In this document: piece by piece, positions 43,889 through 52,821 of the stretch
Layout: the number at the start of each line of letters is the position of its first letter
Numbering within the stretch: position 1 is the first letter of the stretch
Source of the DNA: an uncultured Ruminococcus sp.
Lineage (GTDB): Bacteria > Bacillota > Clostridia > Oscillospirales > Acutalibacteraceae
Direction of reading: 5' to 3'
Assembly (NCBI GenBank): GCA_902762375.1
Contig: CACWNY010000007.1
Location: forward strand, 16,817-80,816
DNA length: 64,000 nucleotides
Program-made: the position numbers and the translations under genes
Notes under the pieces: model-generated
Told to the model about the DNA's origin: nothing
Databases searched by the model: none
The model's input: only the letters and a program-made list of their open reading frames with translations

Positions 43889-44829
43889 TGGACTTTAATT
43901 TTAACTTGAACCTTAACAGTACACAGAAATCTTTATTGAAAGAAATCGCTGATTTGAGTAATGTTCCTGATGGTGCCTTTAATATCCGTTCCAACAGCCA
44001 GTCTATCGGCAGACAGTCCGCACAAAATATCCAAATCGTTTCTAAAACAGATGTCAGCGGTATGGATATTTTCATCAAACCTAATACCAAAAATGAGTCG
44101 GTGCATATTCCTGTCATTATCACAGAAAGCGGTATCAAAGAAGAAGTCTATAATGATTTCTTTGTCGGAGATAATGCTGATGTTGAAATTGTAGCCGGCT
44201 GTGGGATTGATAACTGCGGTAATCATGACTCCCAACATGATGGTATTCACCGTTTTTATATCGGTAAAAATGCTCATGTCCGCTATGTGGAAAAACATTA
44301 CGGTTCGGGTGAGGGTGAAGGAAAAAGAATTTTAAACCCTGTTACTGAAGTCTATATGGAAGAAAACAGCAGTGCTGAAATGGAAATGGTTCAGATTAAG
44401 GGTGTCGACGACACTACCCGTACCACGATTGCCAAATTAAAAGACGGTGCTAAACTGGTTGTCAGGGAAAGACTGATGACCCATAATGACCAGAAAGCTA
44501 TCAGTGTTTATGATGTTTCCCTTGATGGAAAAGATTCTTCGGCGGATATTGTTTCCAGAGCGGTGGCAAGCGGTAATTCCTATCAGAAATTTGAAGCCAA
44601 AATTGTCGGTAATGCTCCCTGTAAAGGTCATACGGAATGTGACTCCATCATCATGGATAACGGTAAAATCCTTGCTGTTCCCGCACTGGAAGCTAATAAT
44701 GTTGACGCTTCCCTTGTCCATGAGGCTGCTATTGGCAAAATTGCAGGCGAACAGATTGTTAAACTTATGACACTCGGTCTGACTGAATCTCAAGCTGAAG
44801 AACAGATTATTAACGGTTTCTTACGATGA
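43888..44829 (+). CDS. SufB/SufD-family scaffold protein (SmsB-like)
   Basis: A 313-residue protein of the SufBD family with the right-handed beta-helix core (GIDNCGNHDSQHDGIHRFYIGKNAHVRYVEKHYG region, SSAEMEMVQIKGVDDTTRTT, GKDSSADIVSRAVASG) and the C-terminal PALEANNVDASLVHEAAIGKIAGEQI signature. It is shorter than SufB (about 470), matching the minimal two-component SufBC systems of archaea and clostridia. No sufS, sufU or second sufB/D gene is nearby. AAAGGAG lies 10 bases before the ATG. A strong terminator follows. Confidence 0.92.
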   Translation: MDFNFNLNLNSTQKSLLKEIADLSNVPDGAFNIRSNSQSIGRQSAQNIQIVSKTDVSGMDIFIKPNTKNESVHIPVIITESGIKEEVYNDFFVGDNADVEIVAGCGIDNCGNHDSQHDGIHRFYIGKNAHVRYVEKHYGSGEGEGKRILNPVTEVYMEENSSAEMEMVQIKGVDDTTRTTIAKLKDGAKLVVRERLMTHNDQKAISVYDVSLDGKDSSADIVSRAVASGNSYQKFEAKIVGNAPCKGHTECDSIIMDNGKILAVPALEANNVDASLVHEAAIGKIAGEQIVKLMTLGLTESQAEEQIINGFLR

Positions 44830-44895
44830 TATCGTATAAAAACTTATTCATTCATAATATTATCTCATATCTGTATGATTTAAACTCAAAAAATA

Positions 44896-44943
44896 AACCG
44901 CTATTCTGATAAAATTTTGTCAGAATAGTGGTTATCTTTTTTT
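44896..44943 (+). terminator. Terminator of the suf pair
   Basis: AACCGCTATTCTGA / TCAGAATAGTGGTT with one mismatch is followed by ATCTTTTTTT. Confidence 0.93.
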
Positions 44944-45063
44944 CAATCTGATAATCAAGTCGATTTTCCATTTTTATGACATATTGAAAAACATTTCTGA
45001 ATATATTGCTAGCACAGATTAATCGCTGATAAACTATCGTTTACTGAGAAAGGATTTCGTAAG

Positions 45064-45627
45064 ATGAATGTGATATGGGTAAGTTTCATTGTTATATCGG
45101 TAATTTATGGGATTTACAACGGTCATGGCACAGATGTTGCTTGTGCGGTTACAGAAAGTGTCAGCGTTTCTACAAAACTTTTACTTACGCTTTCCGTTTC
45201 TATAGCTCTTTGGAACGGTATCATGAATATTGCGGAAAAATGCGGTATCATTGATAATTTGCAATTATTGTTTTCGCCTATACTGAAATTTCTGTTTCCT
45301 GATTATAAAAACGATAAAAAAGTGATGGGATATATCAGCACCAACATTACTGCTAATTTTATCGGTATCGGTAATGCTTCCACTCCCGCAGGTTTAAAAG
45401 CTGTTTCCGCTATGCACAACGGTTCTGATACTGCTGACCGTAATCTGTCCGCTTTTGTAGTAATAAACACCGCTTCTATTCAATTAATTCCTGCTACCGT
45501 TGCTACTATACGGTCGGCTCATGGCAGTAATGCTCCTATGGAAATTATTTTTTGTGTATGGATTTCGTCTTTTGTCGCTTTAGCTGTCGGTATTCTAAGT
45601 GTGAAAATTCTTTTTCGAAAAAGCTGA
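45064..45627 (+). CDS. spmA: Spore maturation protein A
   Basis: A 187-residue membrane protein with four to five helices of the nucleoside-recognition (Gate) family. SISTNITANFIGIGNASTPAGLKAV-type residues appear as YISTNITANFIGIGNASTPAG near residue 92, and VVINTASIQLIPATVATIRSAHG near 140; both are typical of SpmA. SpmA and SpmB act together in spore core dehydration and heat resistance. AAAGGA precedes the ATG. spmB follows 11 bases later. Confidence 0.93.
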   Translation: MNVIWVSFIVISVIYGIYNGHGTDVACAVTESVSVSTKLLLTLSVSIALWNGIMNIAEKCGIIDNLQLLFSPILKFLFPDYKNDKKVMGYISTNITANFIGIGNASTPAGLKAVSAMHNGSDTADRNLSAFVVINTASIQLIPATVATIRSAHGSNAPMEIIFCVWISSFVALAVGILSVKILFRKS

Positions 45628-45638
45628 GGTGAATACTT

Positions 45639-46157
45639 ATGAATGATTTTGCATCTGTTTCGGTAGTTGTGATAATTTCAGCAATACTTCTGGTGGCTTT
45701 TTTCCGAAAAAAAAATGTGTTCTGCCTTTTTACAGACGGAGCTTTAGATGGTTTAAAAACCATGCTGACAGTTGCTCCGTCAATTATCGGTCTTGTACTG
45801 ATGGTGACACTCATGCAAAAAAGCGGTCTGTTTGATTTTGTCGGTTCGGTATTAAATCCACTTTGTGAAAAGTGTGGATTTCCTGTAGAAGTGTTACCGC
45901 TGGCTTTGATACGCCCTGTAAGTGGTAGCGGTGCTTTGGCTGTACTGGATAATATTCTGGAAAATTATCCTCCTGATGAATTTGTTGGCAAAGTGGCAAG
46001 TGTTATGATGGGGTCTACAGAAACAACATTTTATGTAATTGCTATGTATTTCGGCAGTGTAAATATAACAAAAGTGGGAAAAACGGTTGCTTGTGCCTTG
46101 CTTGCAGATATTACAGGGATAATTATGTCAGTAGTAAGCGTTTCATTATTTTTATAG
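45639..46157 (+). CDS. spmB: Spore maturation protein B
   Basis: A 172-residue membrane protein of the same Gate family. It has LFTDGALDGLKTMLTVAPSIIGLVLMVTLM (start region), LPLALIRPVSGSGALAVLDNIL and MMGSTETTFYVIAMYFGSVNITK, the hallmarks of SpmB. It acts with SpmA. GAGGTGA lies before the ATG. In some species the two genes are fused; here they are separate. Confidence 0.94.
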   Translation: MNDFASVSVVVIISAILLVAFFRKKNVFCLFTDGALDGLKTMLTVAPSIIGLVLMVTLMQKSGLFDFVGSVLNPLCEKCGFPVEVLPLALIRPVSGSGALAVLDNILENYPPDEFVGKVASVMMGSTETTFYVIAMYFGSVNITKVGKTVACALLADITGIIMSVVSVSLFL

Positions 46158-46284
46158 CGTTAAATGATTTCCATTAGTTTCATTACTGTACATTTTAGCG
46201 TTACAGATTGACCAACAACTGATATTATAAACATTATCAGTGTTCCTTTTTTCTCATCATTTCGCAATAACAACCTTTTTATCC

Positions 46285-47115
46285 TTATTCATCTTCTGTC
46301 TGTTTCAACGCATACATTGTATCCATACAATGCTGGTGAGGTATTCCTCCACTAAAACAGTCAAAAATACGCTCATCGCAAGAACATATAAGCCAGTCGG
46401 CATAATAGGTAAACAACTCCCCTGAAATCCATTTATATCGCCCTTTTTTCGTATTAGATGGACTCTTTACAAATGGCTTTCTCACAAAAACATTCAAAGC
46501 GTGCAGACCTCCCGCAGAAGTATGCTTTTGATAATTCTCAAAAATTTCTTGTCTAAGTTCTTGCGGTACATAGTGCAACGCACCCGAACAGAAAATAATA
46601 TCAAATTCATTGTCAAGACGAAAATCCAATAAATTCGCCTGAAAAAAATTGACTTCGACACCTGCCTGCTTGGCAAATTTCCAACCTTTATCCAAAGCCA
46701 ACTCTACAGCGTCAAATGCAGTTACATTATATCCGTTTCTTGCAAAAAATACAGCATTTTTCCCTTCTCCGCAAGCAACATCAAGCAACCGCAAAGGTCT
46801 TTGTGGCGGACAAATCTTCATCACCTCGTAACACATATTAGAAGGCTGTGTTCCCCAATAATAGTCATCGGTTTTGTATCTGTCATCATAATCTAATATT
46901 TTTCTCTGTTCAACAGGATATCCCAGTAATGCATCTATATCACATTGAAAAATATTGGCAAGGAGAGGTAAAACAGAAATGTCAGGGTAAGAACTTCCCG
47001 TTTCCCATTTTGAAACCGCTTGAAACGAAATATTCAAATGTTTCGCAAGTTCTTCCTATGTAAGTCCCTGTTTTTTTCTAAGAATAGCAATATTTTTCCC
47101 GATTAAGTTTTTCAT
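46285..47115 (-). pseudogene. XRE-HTH plus SAM methyltransferase gene interrupted by an amber codon
   Basis: From ATG 47115 the frame encodes MKNLIGKNIAILRKKQGLT, then TAG at 47056-47058, then EELAKHLNISFQAVSKWE, a helix-turn-helix, and a class I methyltransferase (LRLLDVACGEGKNAVFFARNGYNVTAFD, FDIIFCSGALHYVP) to 46285. Homologous helix-turn-helix domains read LTQEELA, so CAG to TAG is the likely change at codon 20. The rest of the frame is intact to a normal stop. It could be an inactivated gene, a recent mutation or a sequencing error; a TTG at 47037 is a poor restart site. Confidence 0.8.
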
Positions 47116-47166
47116 TGTAACAATCCCCTTTTTTATTGGATTGACTGTATCATAACATGAAAAAAA

Positions 47167-47250
47167 TCAATCTTCAATAATAAGATTTTTGAGTTTATCG
47201 GCAAATTCAACTCTCAGTAGAAATTCGTTATCATATATATTTTGTTTCAC
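47167..47250 (-). pseudogene. 27-codon stub of a SAM methyltransferase gene
   Basis: GTG 47250, preceded by AAGGAG at 7 bases, opens a frame of 27 residues starting MKQNIYDNEFLLRVE and ending at TGA. MKQNIYDN is the common start of a family of clostridial class I methyltransferases, after which the sequence no longer matches and stops. The start overlaps the HD gene stop by four bases, as in an intact operon. It looks like the 5' remnant left by a deletion. A genuine micro-peptide cannot be excluded. Confidence 0.5.
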
Positions 47251-47822
47251 AATGTTTCTCCTTTTCTATCAATGATTTTCTTTTTGGTTTCTTCCTTGAT
47301 GACAGCTCTTAATCTTCTGAGATACGGTGAAAACTCACATTTGTCCTCTGCATAAGTTAAATTTAACTCGTATTCATTTTCAGACCAAGTTGATAAATCA
47401 GCTTCGTTGTGCTGTATAACAGCTTCCAAACCGTCCAAAGCCTTGTACAGTTTTGCTTCAATCGTTTGTTGTTCTTCCATTTCCCGATACAAATAAAACA
47501 TCTCGGTATTGAATGGAGTGGGAATATGATTGACCCAATCCATTAGCAATCTTTTTTCGATGTTTTCGTCCGCTAGTGTTTTTTCAAAGGCAGGAATATC
47601 ACCTGTGAATGCTTCACCTATATCGTGAATCAAGCACATCTTAATAACCTTATCTATATCCGCTTCTGGAAATTCGTCTTTGATAAAGTATGCCATCAAG
47701 GTTGTACGAAAAGTATGTTCCGCTACACTTTCATGTCTGCCGTTTGAAGTGTAAGAGTGACGAATAGTATTCTTTAACTTTTCTGCTATATGTAAAACAC
47801 TAAGAAAATCAGTTATATTCAT
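47247..47822 (-). CDS. HD-domain hydrolase, YfbR-like nucleotidase
   Basis: A 191-residue HD-superfamily protein. Metal ligands are in RHESVAEHTFRTTLMA (His), MCLIHDIGEAFTGD (His-Asp) and a later aspartate-containing ALDGLEAVIQHNEAD segment. This resembles YfbR-type 5'-deoxynucleotidases and related HD hydrolases; the substrate is inferred. ATG at 47822 is chosen since AAAGGA lies 8 bases upstream, whereas ATG 47828 is too near that site. Confidence 0.85.
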   Translation of the reverse strand: MNITDFLSVLHIAEKLKNTIRHSYTSNGRHESVAEHTFRTTLMAYFIKDEFPEADIDKVIKMCLIHDIGEAFTGDIPAFEKTLADENIEKRLLMDWVNHIPTPFNTEMFYLYREMEEQQTIEAKLYKALDGLEAVIQHNEADLSTWSENEYELNLTYAEDKCEFSPYLRRLRAVIKEETKKKIIDRKGETL

Positions 47823-47865
47823 TTTCATATTCCTTTCAAATATTGATTTTCGTCTATGCTATTTA

Positions 47866-48087
47866 TCAAAACAGCTTGTTGTATTTCTGATAAATGACTT
47901 TTGAAATTATAACTAACAAAGTATAAATGTCTATCACCAAATCATCAACTTCTTCATCTCTATAAAATAGCAGACACGGATTAGACAATGTACCTTTATA
48001 TTCTATCAGAAACATAGGGTAAAAAGTCTTTACTTTGCGTGTTTGAGCGTTATAGGTCATTTTTGAAAAAACAATTACCATATGCAC
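47866..48087 (-). CDS. Small protein of unknown function, possibly a gene remnant
   Basis: A 73-residue frame starting at GTG 48087, five bases after AAGGAAG. It has no recognisable domain; the segment DDLVIDIYTLLVIISKVIYQKY could be a membrane helix. It lies between the serine hydrolase and HD genes on the same strand in a stretch with other decayed genes. I would not be surprised if it is a fragment. Confidence 0.4.
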   Translation of the reverse strand: MHMVIVFSKMTYNAQTRKVKTFYPMFLIEYKGTLSNPCLLFYRDEEVDDLVIDIYTLLVIISKVIYQKYNKLF

Positions 48088-48106
48088 TTTAGCTTCCTTG
48101 CCTACA

Positions 48107-49498
48107 TTATCTTATCAGCATTATTGTTTTAATAATACCTGTAAAAAATAGCAAAGCTGTTGAGAGAACAACGATAATAAAAACATCAGGCACAAATGCT
48201 TTCGCTACCCAAAGCGGTGTTTGAAAGAAAATAGGAATAATAAACAAAATGAATATCGGCAATATTAAATGATAAACTACAAGGAAAATGACCTCGCGGA
48301 TTGTTTTGCCCTTCTTGAACGATTTTCGATAGCGTGGTAAGAAACAAATCGGAAGAATAGCAACAGCAAAAACCATAAACATAATCAAATCAATACGCAA
48401 ATGACCTAACAAATATGCGTTATCCTCTATTTCATTTGGATTTTCACCCAAAAGCATTAGTATTATGCCCCAACCCAAACTATCCATCATTTCATTCGTC
48501 ACAAAAAAATCATTGACATTAGTTATGATGGCAACACCGATTTCGCTTTCAGGTATAATGAACAAACAGGAGGTACCTGTTTCTACCAGACCACTGTGGC
48601 GTAATACTGGCTTAGATAACGGCTCTTTGACCATTGCCCAACCGTAACCGTACCAAAACGGAATGTCATCTTCTATATAAACAGTATCACCGTAAAACAT
48701 TTTATCAATACTTTGCTTTGAAATAATACCCTCTCCACCGTTCAAGTACATTTGTAGATATCGTCCAAGGTCATTGGTCGAGGAGGAAAGATAGCCTGCA
48801 GGAACTGTAATCCAAGCATTTTCAGATGTTGGGTACTTGTGTGTACATTTCAACTGAAATCCCCAATAGTCTGTGTAACCGTCAATCAAACCGTTATTGA
48901 CGCTTTCCTTTTGTGTAGAGGCAGTATGTGAAAGGTTAAGCGGTTCAAAAATATTCTTCTTTACATATTTCTCATAAGATACACCACTAACTTTCTCAAT
49001 AATTTTACCGAGTAAAGAGTAATTTACATTGGCATAGTAATGTTCGCCCTGCTCGTTGGTAATATGATAGTTTTCAAGCGTTTGATATTCACCGAGTCCA
49101 CTCGTATGATTGAGTAACTGATTTACCGTAATTTTTTCTCCGTCCATAGCATTCGGCAGATAAGTTGAGATTTTTTCATTTAAATCTATTTTTTCTTGTT
49201 CAACAAGTTGCATAACACAGACTGCCGTAAAAGATTTGCTGACCGAACCGAGAACAAACGGAGTGTCACAGTTATCACATTCTCCATAACAGTTCGAAAA
49301 CAGCACATTGTCCTTGTCTACAATGGTAACAGAAAGTGCTGGAATATGAGCGTTTTTAACACAAGACTGTAGATATTCATCAACCGTATCATAATTAATT
49401 TGGGTTGTTGCAGCACTGACAGATAAAGAGCTACACATTATCATAGATAGAACAGTAATCGCAATTATTACGGTACTTAATAAATTCTCTTTTTTCAC
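48107..49498 (-). CDS. Serine beta-lactamase-like hydrolase with C-terminal membrane helices
   Basis: A 463-residue exported protein of the class C beta-lactamase/PBP4* family. A signal peptide (MKKENLLSTVIIAITVLS, cleaved near SVSAA) is followed by the catalytic SVSKSF (Ser-x-x-Lys), YANVNYSLLG (Tyr-x-Asn) and LRHSGLVETG (His-Ser-Gly) motifs. Three hydrophobic helices follow at about 360-460, giving a membrane-held esterase or peptidase; true beta-lactamase activity is unlikely. GTG at 49498 with GAGGT upstream fits the signal peptide better than an upstream in-frame ATG. Confidence 0.85.
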   Translation of the reverse strand: MKKENLLSTVIIAITVLSMIMCSSLSVSAATTQINYDTVDEYLQSCVKNAHIPALSVTIVDKDNVLFSNCYGECDNCDTPFVLGSVSKSFTAVCVMQLVEQEKIDLNEKISTYLPNAMDGEKITVNQLLNHTSGLGEYQTLENYHITNEQGEHYYANVNYSLLGKIIEKVSGVSYEKYVKKNIFEPLNLSHTASTQKESVNNGLIDGYTDYWGFQLKCTHKYPTSENAWITVPAGYLSSSTNDLGRYLQMYLNGGEGIISKQSIDKMFYGDTVYIEDDIPFWYGYGWAMVKEPLSKPVLRHSGLVETGTSCLFIIPESEIGVAIITNVNDFFVTNEMMDSLGWGIILMLLGENPNEIEDNAYLLGHLRIDLIMFMVFAVAILPICFLPRYRKSFKKGKTIREVIFLVVYHLILPIFILFIIPIFFQTPLWVAKAFVPDVFIIVVLSTALLFFTGIIKTIMLIR

Positions 49499-49582
49499 AC
49501 TATTCAACCTCAACTTCCAGAAAAATACTCTCTCTTTAATTGATAAGACAATTCTACCATACAACTTAAAAATAAGCAACAG

Positions 49583-49618
49583 AAAAACCACCAAGCAGGA
49601 TATTATCCCACTCGGTGG
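49583..49618 (-). terminator. Terminator of guaA
   Basis: CCACCGAG / CTTGGTGG on the minus strand with a 15-base loop, followed by TTTTT, about 80 bases beyond the guaA stop. Confidence 0.85.
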
Positions 49619-49700
49619 CTATGCTTAACTAGGTATAAATCAATTCTGCATGAACAATCTCCGTTGCATTGTTTCTGACATTGTTCATTTCAATGAAATT

Positions 49701-51242
49701 TCATTCCCACTCTATGGTTGAGGGTGGCTTGGAAGTAATATCATAAACTACTCTGTTCACATGGTCTACTTCGTTGATAATTCGCCCTGATACTTTAGCA
49801 AGCACATCATAAGGTATTCTTGCCCAATCAGCGGTCATAAAGTCGTTGGTAGTAACACCACGCAACGCTATAGTGTAATCGTAAGTTCTGCCGTCACCCA
49901 TAACACCGACACTTCTTACCCCCGTAAACACCGCAAAATATTGGTTGACTTTACGGTCAAGTCCTGCTTTAGCCACTTCTTCTCTGAAAATTGCGTCGGC
50001 CTCTTTAAGAATATTGAGTTTGAAGTCTGTAATATCTCCCATTACCCTAATGGCTAATCCAGGACCTGGAAATGGCTGTCGCCATACCAGAAATTCGGGA
50101 ATACCTAATTCCAATCCCGCTTTTCTGACTTCGTCTTTGAACAGGTCACGCAATGGTTCAACAATGTCTTCAAAATCAACATTTTCGGGTAGTCCACCAA
50201 CATTGTGGTGACTTTTAATTACAGAAGCTTCTCCCGTTCCACTTTCCACAACATCAGGATAAATTGTTCCCTGACAAAGGAAATCGACTTTACCGATTTT
50301 CCTTGCTTCTTCTTCAAAAACACGGATAAATTCTTCACCGATAATTTTGCGTTTTTGTTCGGGGTCATCAATACCTTTGAGTTTACCTAAAAATCTTTCC
50401 TGTGCATTGACACGAATAAGGTTGATATCAAACTGTTCCTTAAAGACTTTTTCGACTTCGTCACCTTCGTTTTTTCTGAGCATACCGTGGTCAACAAAAA
50501 TACAAGTCAACTGTTTTCCCACAGCTTTATTGACAAGCACTGCGGCTACTGATGAATCTACACCGCCTGAAAGTCCGCACAAAACTTTTTTATCGCCGAT
50601 TTTTTCTTTAAGTGCTTTCACCGTTTCGCTGACAAATGATGACATCTGCCAGTCACCACTACACTGACATATTTTGAAAAGGAAATTTTTCAACATTTTA
50701 TTTCCTTCAACAGTATGCTGTACTTCTGGGTGAAACTGTACGGCATATAATTTTTTCTCACGGTTTTCCATTGCCGCAACGGGACAATCTGATGTATAGG
50801 CTGTCACTTTAAAGCCGTTTGGTGCTTTGGAAATGTAATCGGTATGACTCATCCAAACAACACTCTTTTCGGAAACATCACCAAATAGCAAACTGTCATT
50901 ATTAAAATCGACTTCTGTATTGCCATATTCCCTGACTTCTGACGCAGAAACATTTCCGTCACACAAATAAGCCATTATCTGAGCCCCATAGCAGATACCT
51001 AAAATGGGTATTCCCAGATTAAAGATAGCTTTGTCACACTTGAGAGAATTTTCTCCATACACACTGTTTGAACCGCCTGAAAAGATAATCCCTTTATAAC
51101 CATTTCTCAAAATTTCTTCAGCGGAAATTTTATAAGGCTTAATTTCACAATAGACATTCTGTTCACGCACACGCCTGGCAATGAGTTGCGTGTACTGTCC
51201 GCCAAAATCCATTACAAGTATTGATTCATTTTTTATGTTCAT
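49701..51242 (-). CDS. guaA: GMP synthase (glutamine-hydrolysing)
   Basis: A 513-residue two-domain enzyme that aminates XMP to GMP. The glutamine amidotransferase domain has [33 protein letters not shown] (catalytic Cys) and [10 protein letters not shown]. The ATP-pyrophosphatase domain has [17 protein letters not shown] and the C-terminal [28 protein letters not shown] (read in two parts) dimer motif. ATG at 51242 follows AGGTGATG. It begins 4 bases after the purA stop, so the two are co-transcribed. Confidence 0.98.
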   Translation of the reverse strand: MNIKNESILVMDFGGQYTQLIARRVREQNVYCEIKPYKISAEEILRNGYKGIIFSGGSNSVYGENSLKCDKAIFNLGIPILGICYGAQIMAYLCDGNVSASEVREYGNTEVDFNNDSLLFGDVSEKSVVWMSHTDYISKAPNGFKVTAYTSDCPVAAMENREKKLYAVQFHPEVQHTVEGNKMLKNFLFKICQCSGDWQMSSFVSETVKALKEKIGDKKVLCGLSGGVDSSVAAVLVNKAVGKQLTCIFVDHGMLRKNEGDEVEKVFKEQFDINLIRVNAQERFLGKLKGIDDPEQKRKIIGEEFIRVFEEEARKIGKVDFLCQGTIYPDVVESGTGEASVIKSHHNVGGLPENVDFEDIVEPLRDLFKDEVRKAGLELGIPEFLVWRQPFPGPGLAIRVMGDITDFKLNILKEADAIFREEVAKAGLDRKVNQYFAVFTGVRSVGVMGDGRTYDYTIALRGVTTNDFMTADWARIPYDVLAKVSGRIINEVDHVNRVVYDITSKPPSTIEWE

Positions 51243-51246
51243 AACA

Positions 51247-52524
51247 TCACCTGTAAATGATATTTTCTCTCTTTGCACCGTTGGATACTATCTTTATCGG
51301 TACACCAATATGTTTCTCGGCAAATTCAATATATTTACGACAATTTTCAGGCAAATCTTCATATTTCGTAATACCTGAAATATCACACTTCCAACCTTTT
51401 AAGACTTCCAAAACAGGTTTTGCCCTTTTGAGTTTGGTTGTTGACGGAAAATAGTCAATCTTTTCACCGTCCAGCTCATAGGCAACGCATACGGGAATTT
51501 CATCAAGATAACCAAGCACATCTAAAACAGTAAATGCTACCTGTGTGGCCCCCTGTACACGACAGCCATAACGGGTAGCTACCAAATCCAGCCAGCCCAT
51601 TCTTCTCGGTCTGCCTGTGGTTGCACCATACTCACCGCCGTCACCACCACGCTTGCGGAGTTCATCTGCCTCTTCCCCGAAAATCTCAGAAACAAATTCG
51701 CCTGCACCTACCGCACTCGAATAGGCTTTTACTACCGTGATAATATCTTTGATTTCATATGGTGGTATACCTGCACCTACCGCACCATAACCTGCGATAG
51801 TATTTGATGAAGTTACCATCGGATATATACCGAAGTCAGTATCTTTCAATGCACCTAACTGACCTTCAAGCAAAATCTTTTTGCCCTCTTTGACAGCATT
51901 ATATATGTAGGAAAATGTATCAGCAACATACGGTGCAAGCATTTCCTTGTATTCCATCAGTTTATCAAAGATTTCCTGTTCAGAAACACTTTCCTTGTTG
52001 TAAAGGTTTTTCAGTGTTGCATTTTTGATTTCCAGTACTCTTTTGATTTTATCTTTGAGTGTATCAACATCGTCATAAAGTTCGTTGACCTGAAATCCTA
52101 TCTTAGAATATTTATCAGAATAAAAAGGAGCTATACCGCTTTTTGTTGAACCGAATGAGTTTTTGCCTAATCTTTCTTCTTCGTAACAGTCGAAAGCAAT
52201 ATGATAGGGCATAACAATCTGAACCCTGTCAGACACAAGAATGTTCGGTCTGGGAACTCCACGACTTTCCAGTTCGGCAATTTCCTTAATGAAATTTTCA
52301 ACACTGAGTGCTACACCATTACCAATGATATTCGTAATGTGGCTGTGGAACACACCTGACGGTAACTGGTGCAAAGCAAACTTTCCGTAATTGTTGACGA
52401 TGGTATGTCCTGCGTTACTTCCTCCCTGAAAACGGATAACAATATCTGATTCTGAGGCAAGCACATCGGTAATTTTTCCTTTGCCCTCATCTCCCCAGTT
52501 AGCTCCTACAATGGCTTTTACCAT
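51247..52524 (-). CDS. purA: Adenylosuccinate synthase
   Basis: A 425-residue enzyme that uses GTP and aspartate to convert IMP to adenylosuccinate. It has [15 protein letters not shown] at the start, [51 protein letters not shown] and the typical C-terminus. AGGAGG lies before the ATG. It precedes guaA, so AMP and GMP branches share one transcript. A full repeat copy lies upstream. Confidence 0.98.
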   Translation of the reverse strand: MVKAIVGANWGDEGKGKITDVLASESDIVIRFQGGSNAGHTIVNNYGKFALHQLPSGVFHSHITNIIGNGVALSVENFIKEIAELESRGVPRPNILVSDRVQIVMPYHIAFDCYEEERLGKNSFGSTKSGIAPFYSDKYSKIGFQVNELYDDVDTLKDKIKRVLEIKNATLKNLYNKESVSEQEIFDKLMEYKEMLAPYVADTFSYIYNAVKEGKKILLEGQLGALKDTDFGIYPMVTSSNTIAGYGAVGAGIPPYEIKDIITVVKAYSSAVGAGEFVSEIFGEEADELRKRGGDGGEYGATTGRPRRMGWLDLVATRYGCRVQGATQVAFTVLDVLGYLDEIPVCVAYELDGEKIDYFPSTTKLKRAKPVLEVLKGWKCDISGITKYEDLPENCRKYIEFAEKHIGVPIKIVSNGAKRENIIYR

Positions 52525-52544
52525 TCTATATCCTCCTTTAGCGT

Positions 52545-52770
52545 TAGTCGGGGACGCTGTCCCCGAACCCCTGTTTAAGGGCTACCGCCCTTAAAAATCC
52601 TGTCCACTTTTTTGAAAAAAAGTGGACAAAAAACTTTTAATTTCACTTCATTCGGGATTTTCTGCTAAGCGTCAGCTATGACAATTAAAAGTTTCGGTCA
52701 AGCCTTTTCAAAGGCTTGTGGGGTCGAGGGGCAAAGCCCCTCGTGGGATTTTTAAGGGCAACGCCCTTAA
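52545..52770. repeat. Mosaic palindromic repeat, full copy with TCGGGGAC cap
   Basis: Cap hairpin, left arm with AAGGGC/GCCCTT and CCAC/GTGG, a centre with CAGCTATGACAATT, and a right arm with the CAAGCC/GGCTTG variant and GAGGGGC/GCCCCTC stems. It lies between purB and purA. Confidence 0.9.
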
Positions 52771-52787
52771 ACTCCCCAAATATAAAT

Positions 52788-52811
52788 CAAAATTTGCGAA
52801 TGCAAATTTTG
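52788..52811. repeat. Short AT-rich hairpin module
   Basis: CAAAATTTGC / GCAAATTTTG with a 4-base loop (GAAT), 10 bases past the purB stop. Confidence 0.8.
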
Positions 52812-52821
52812 ACATTATTCA

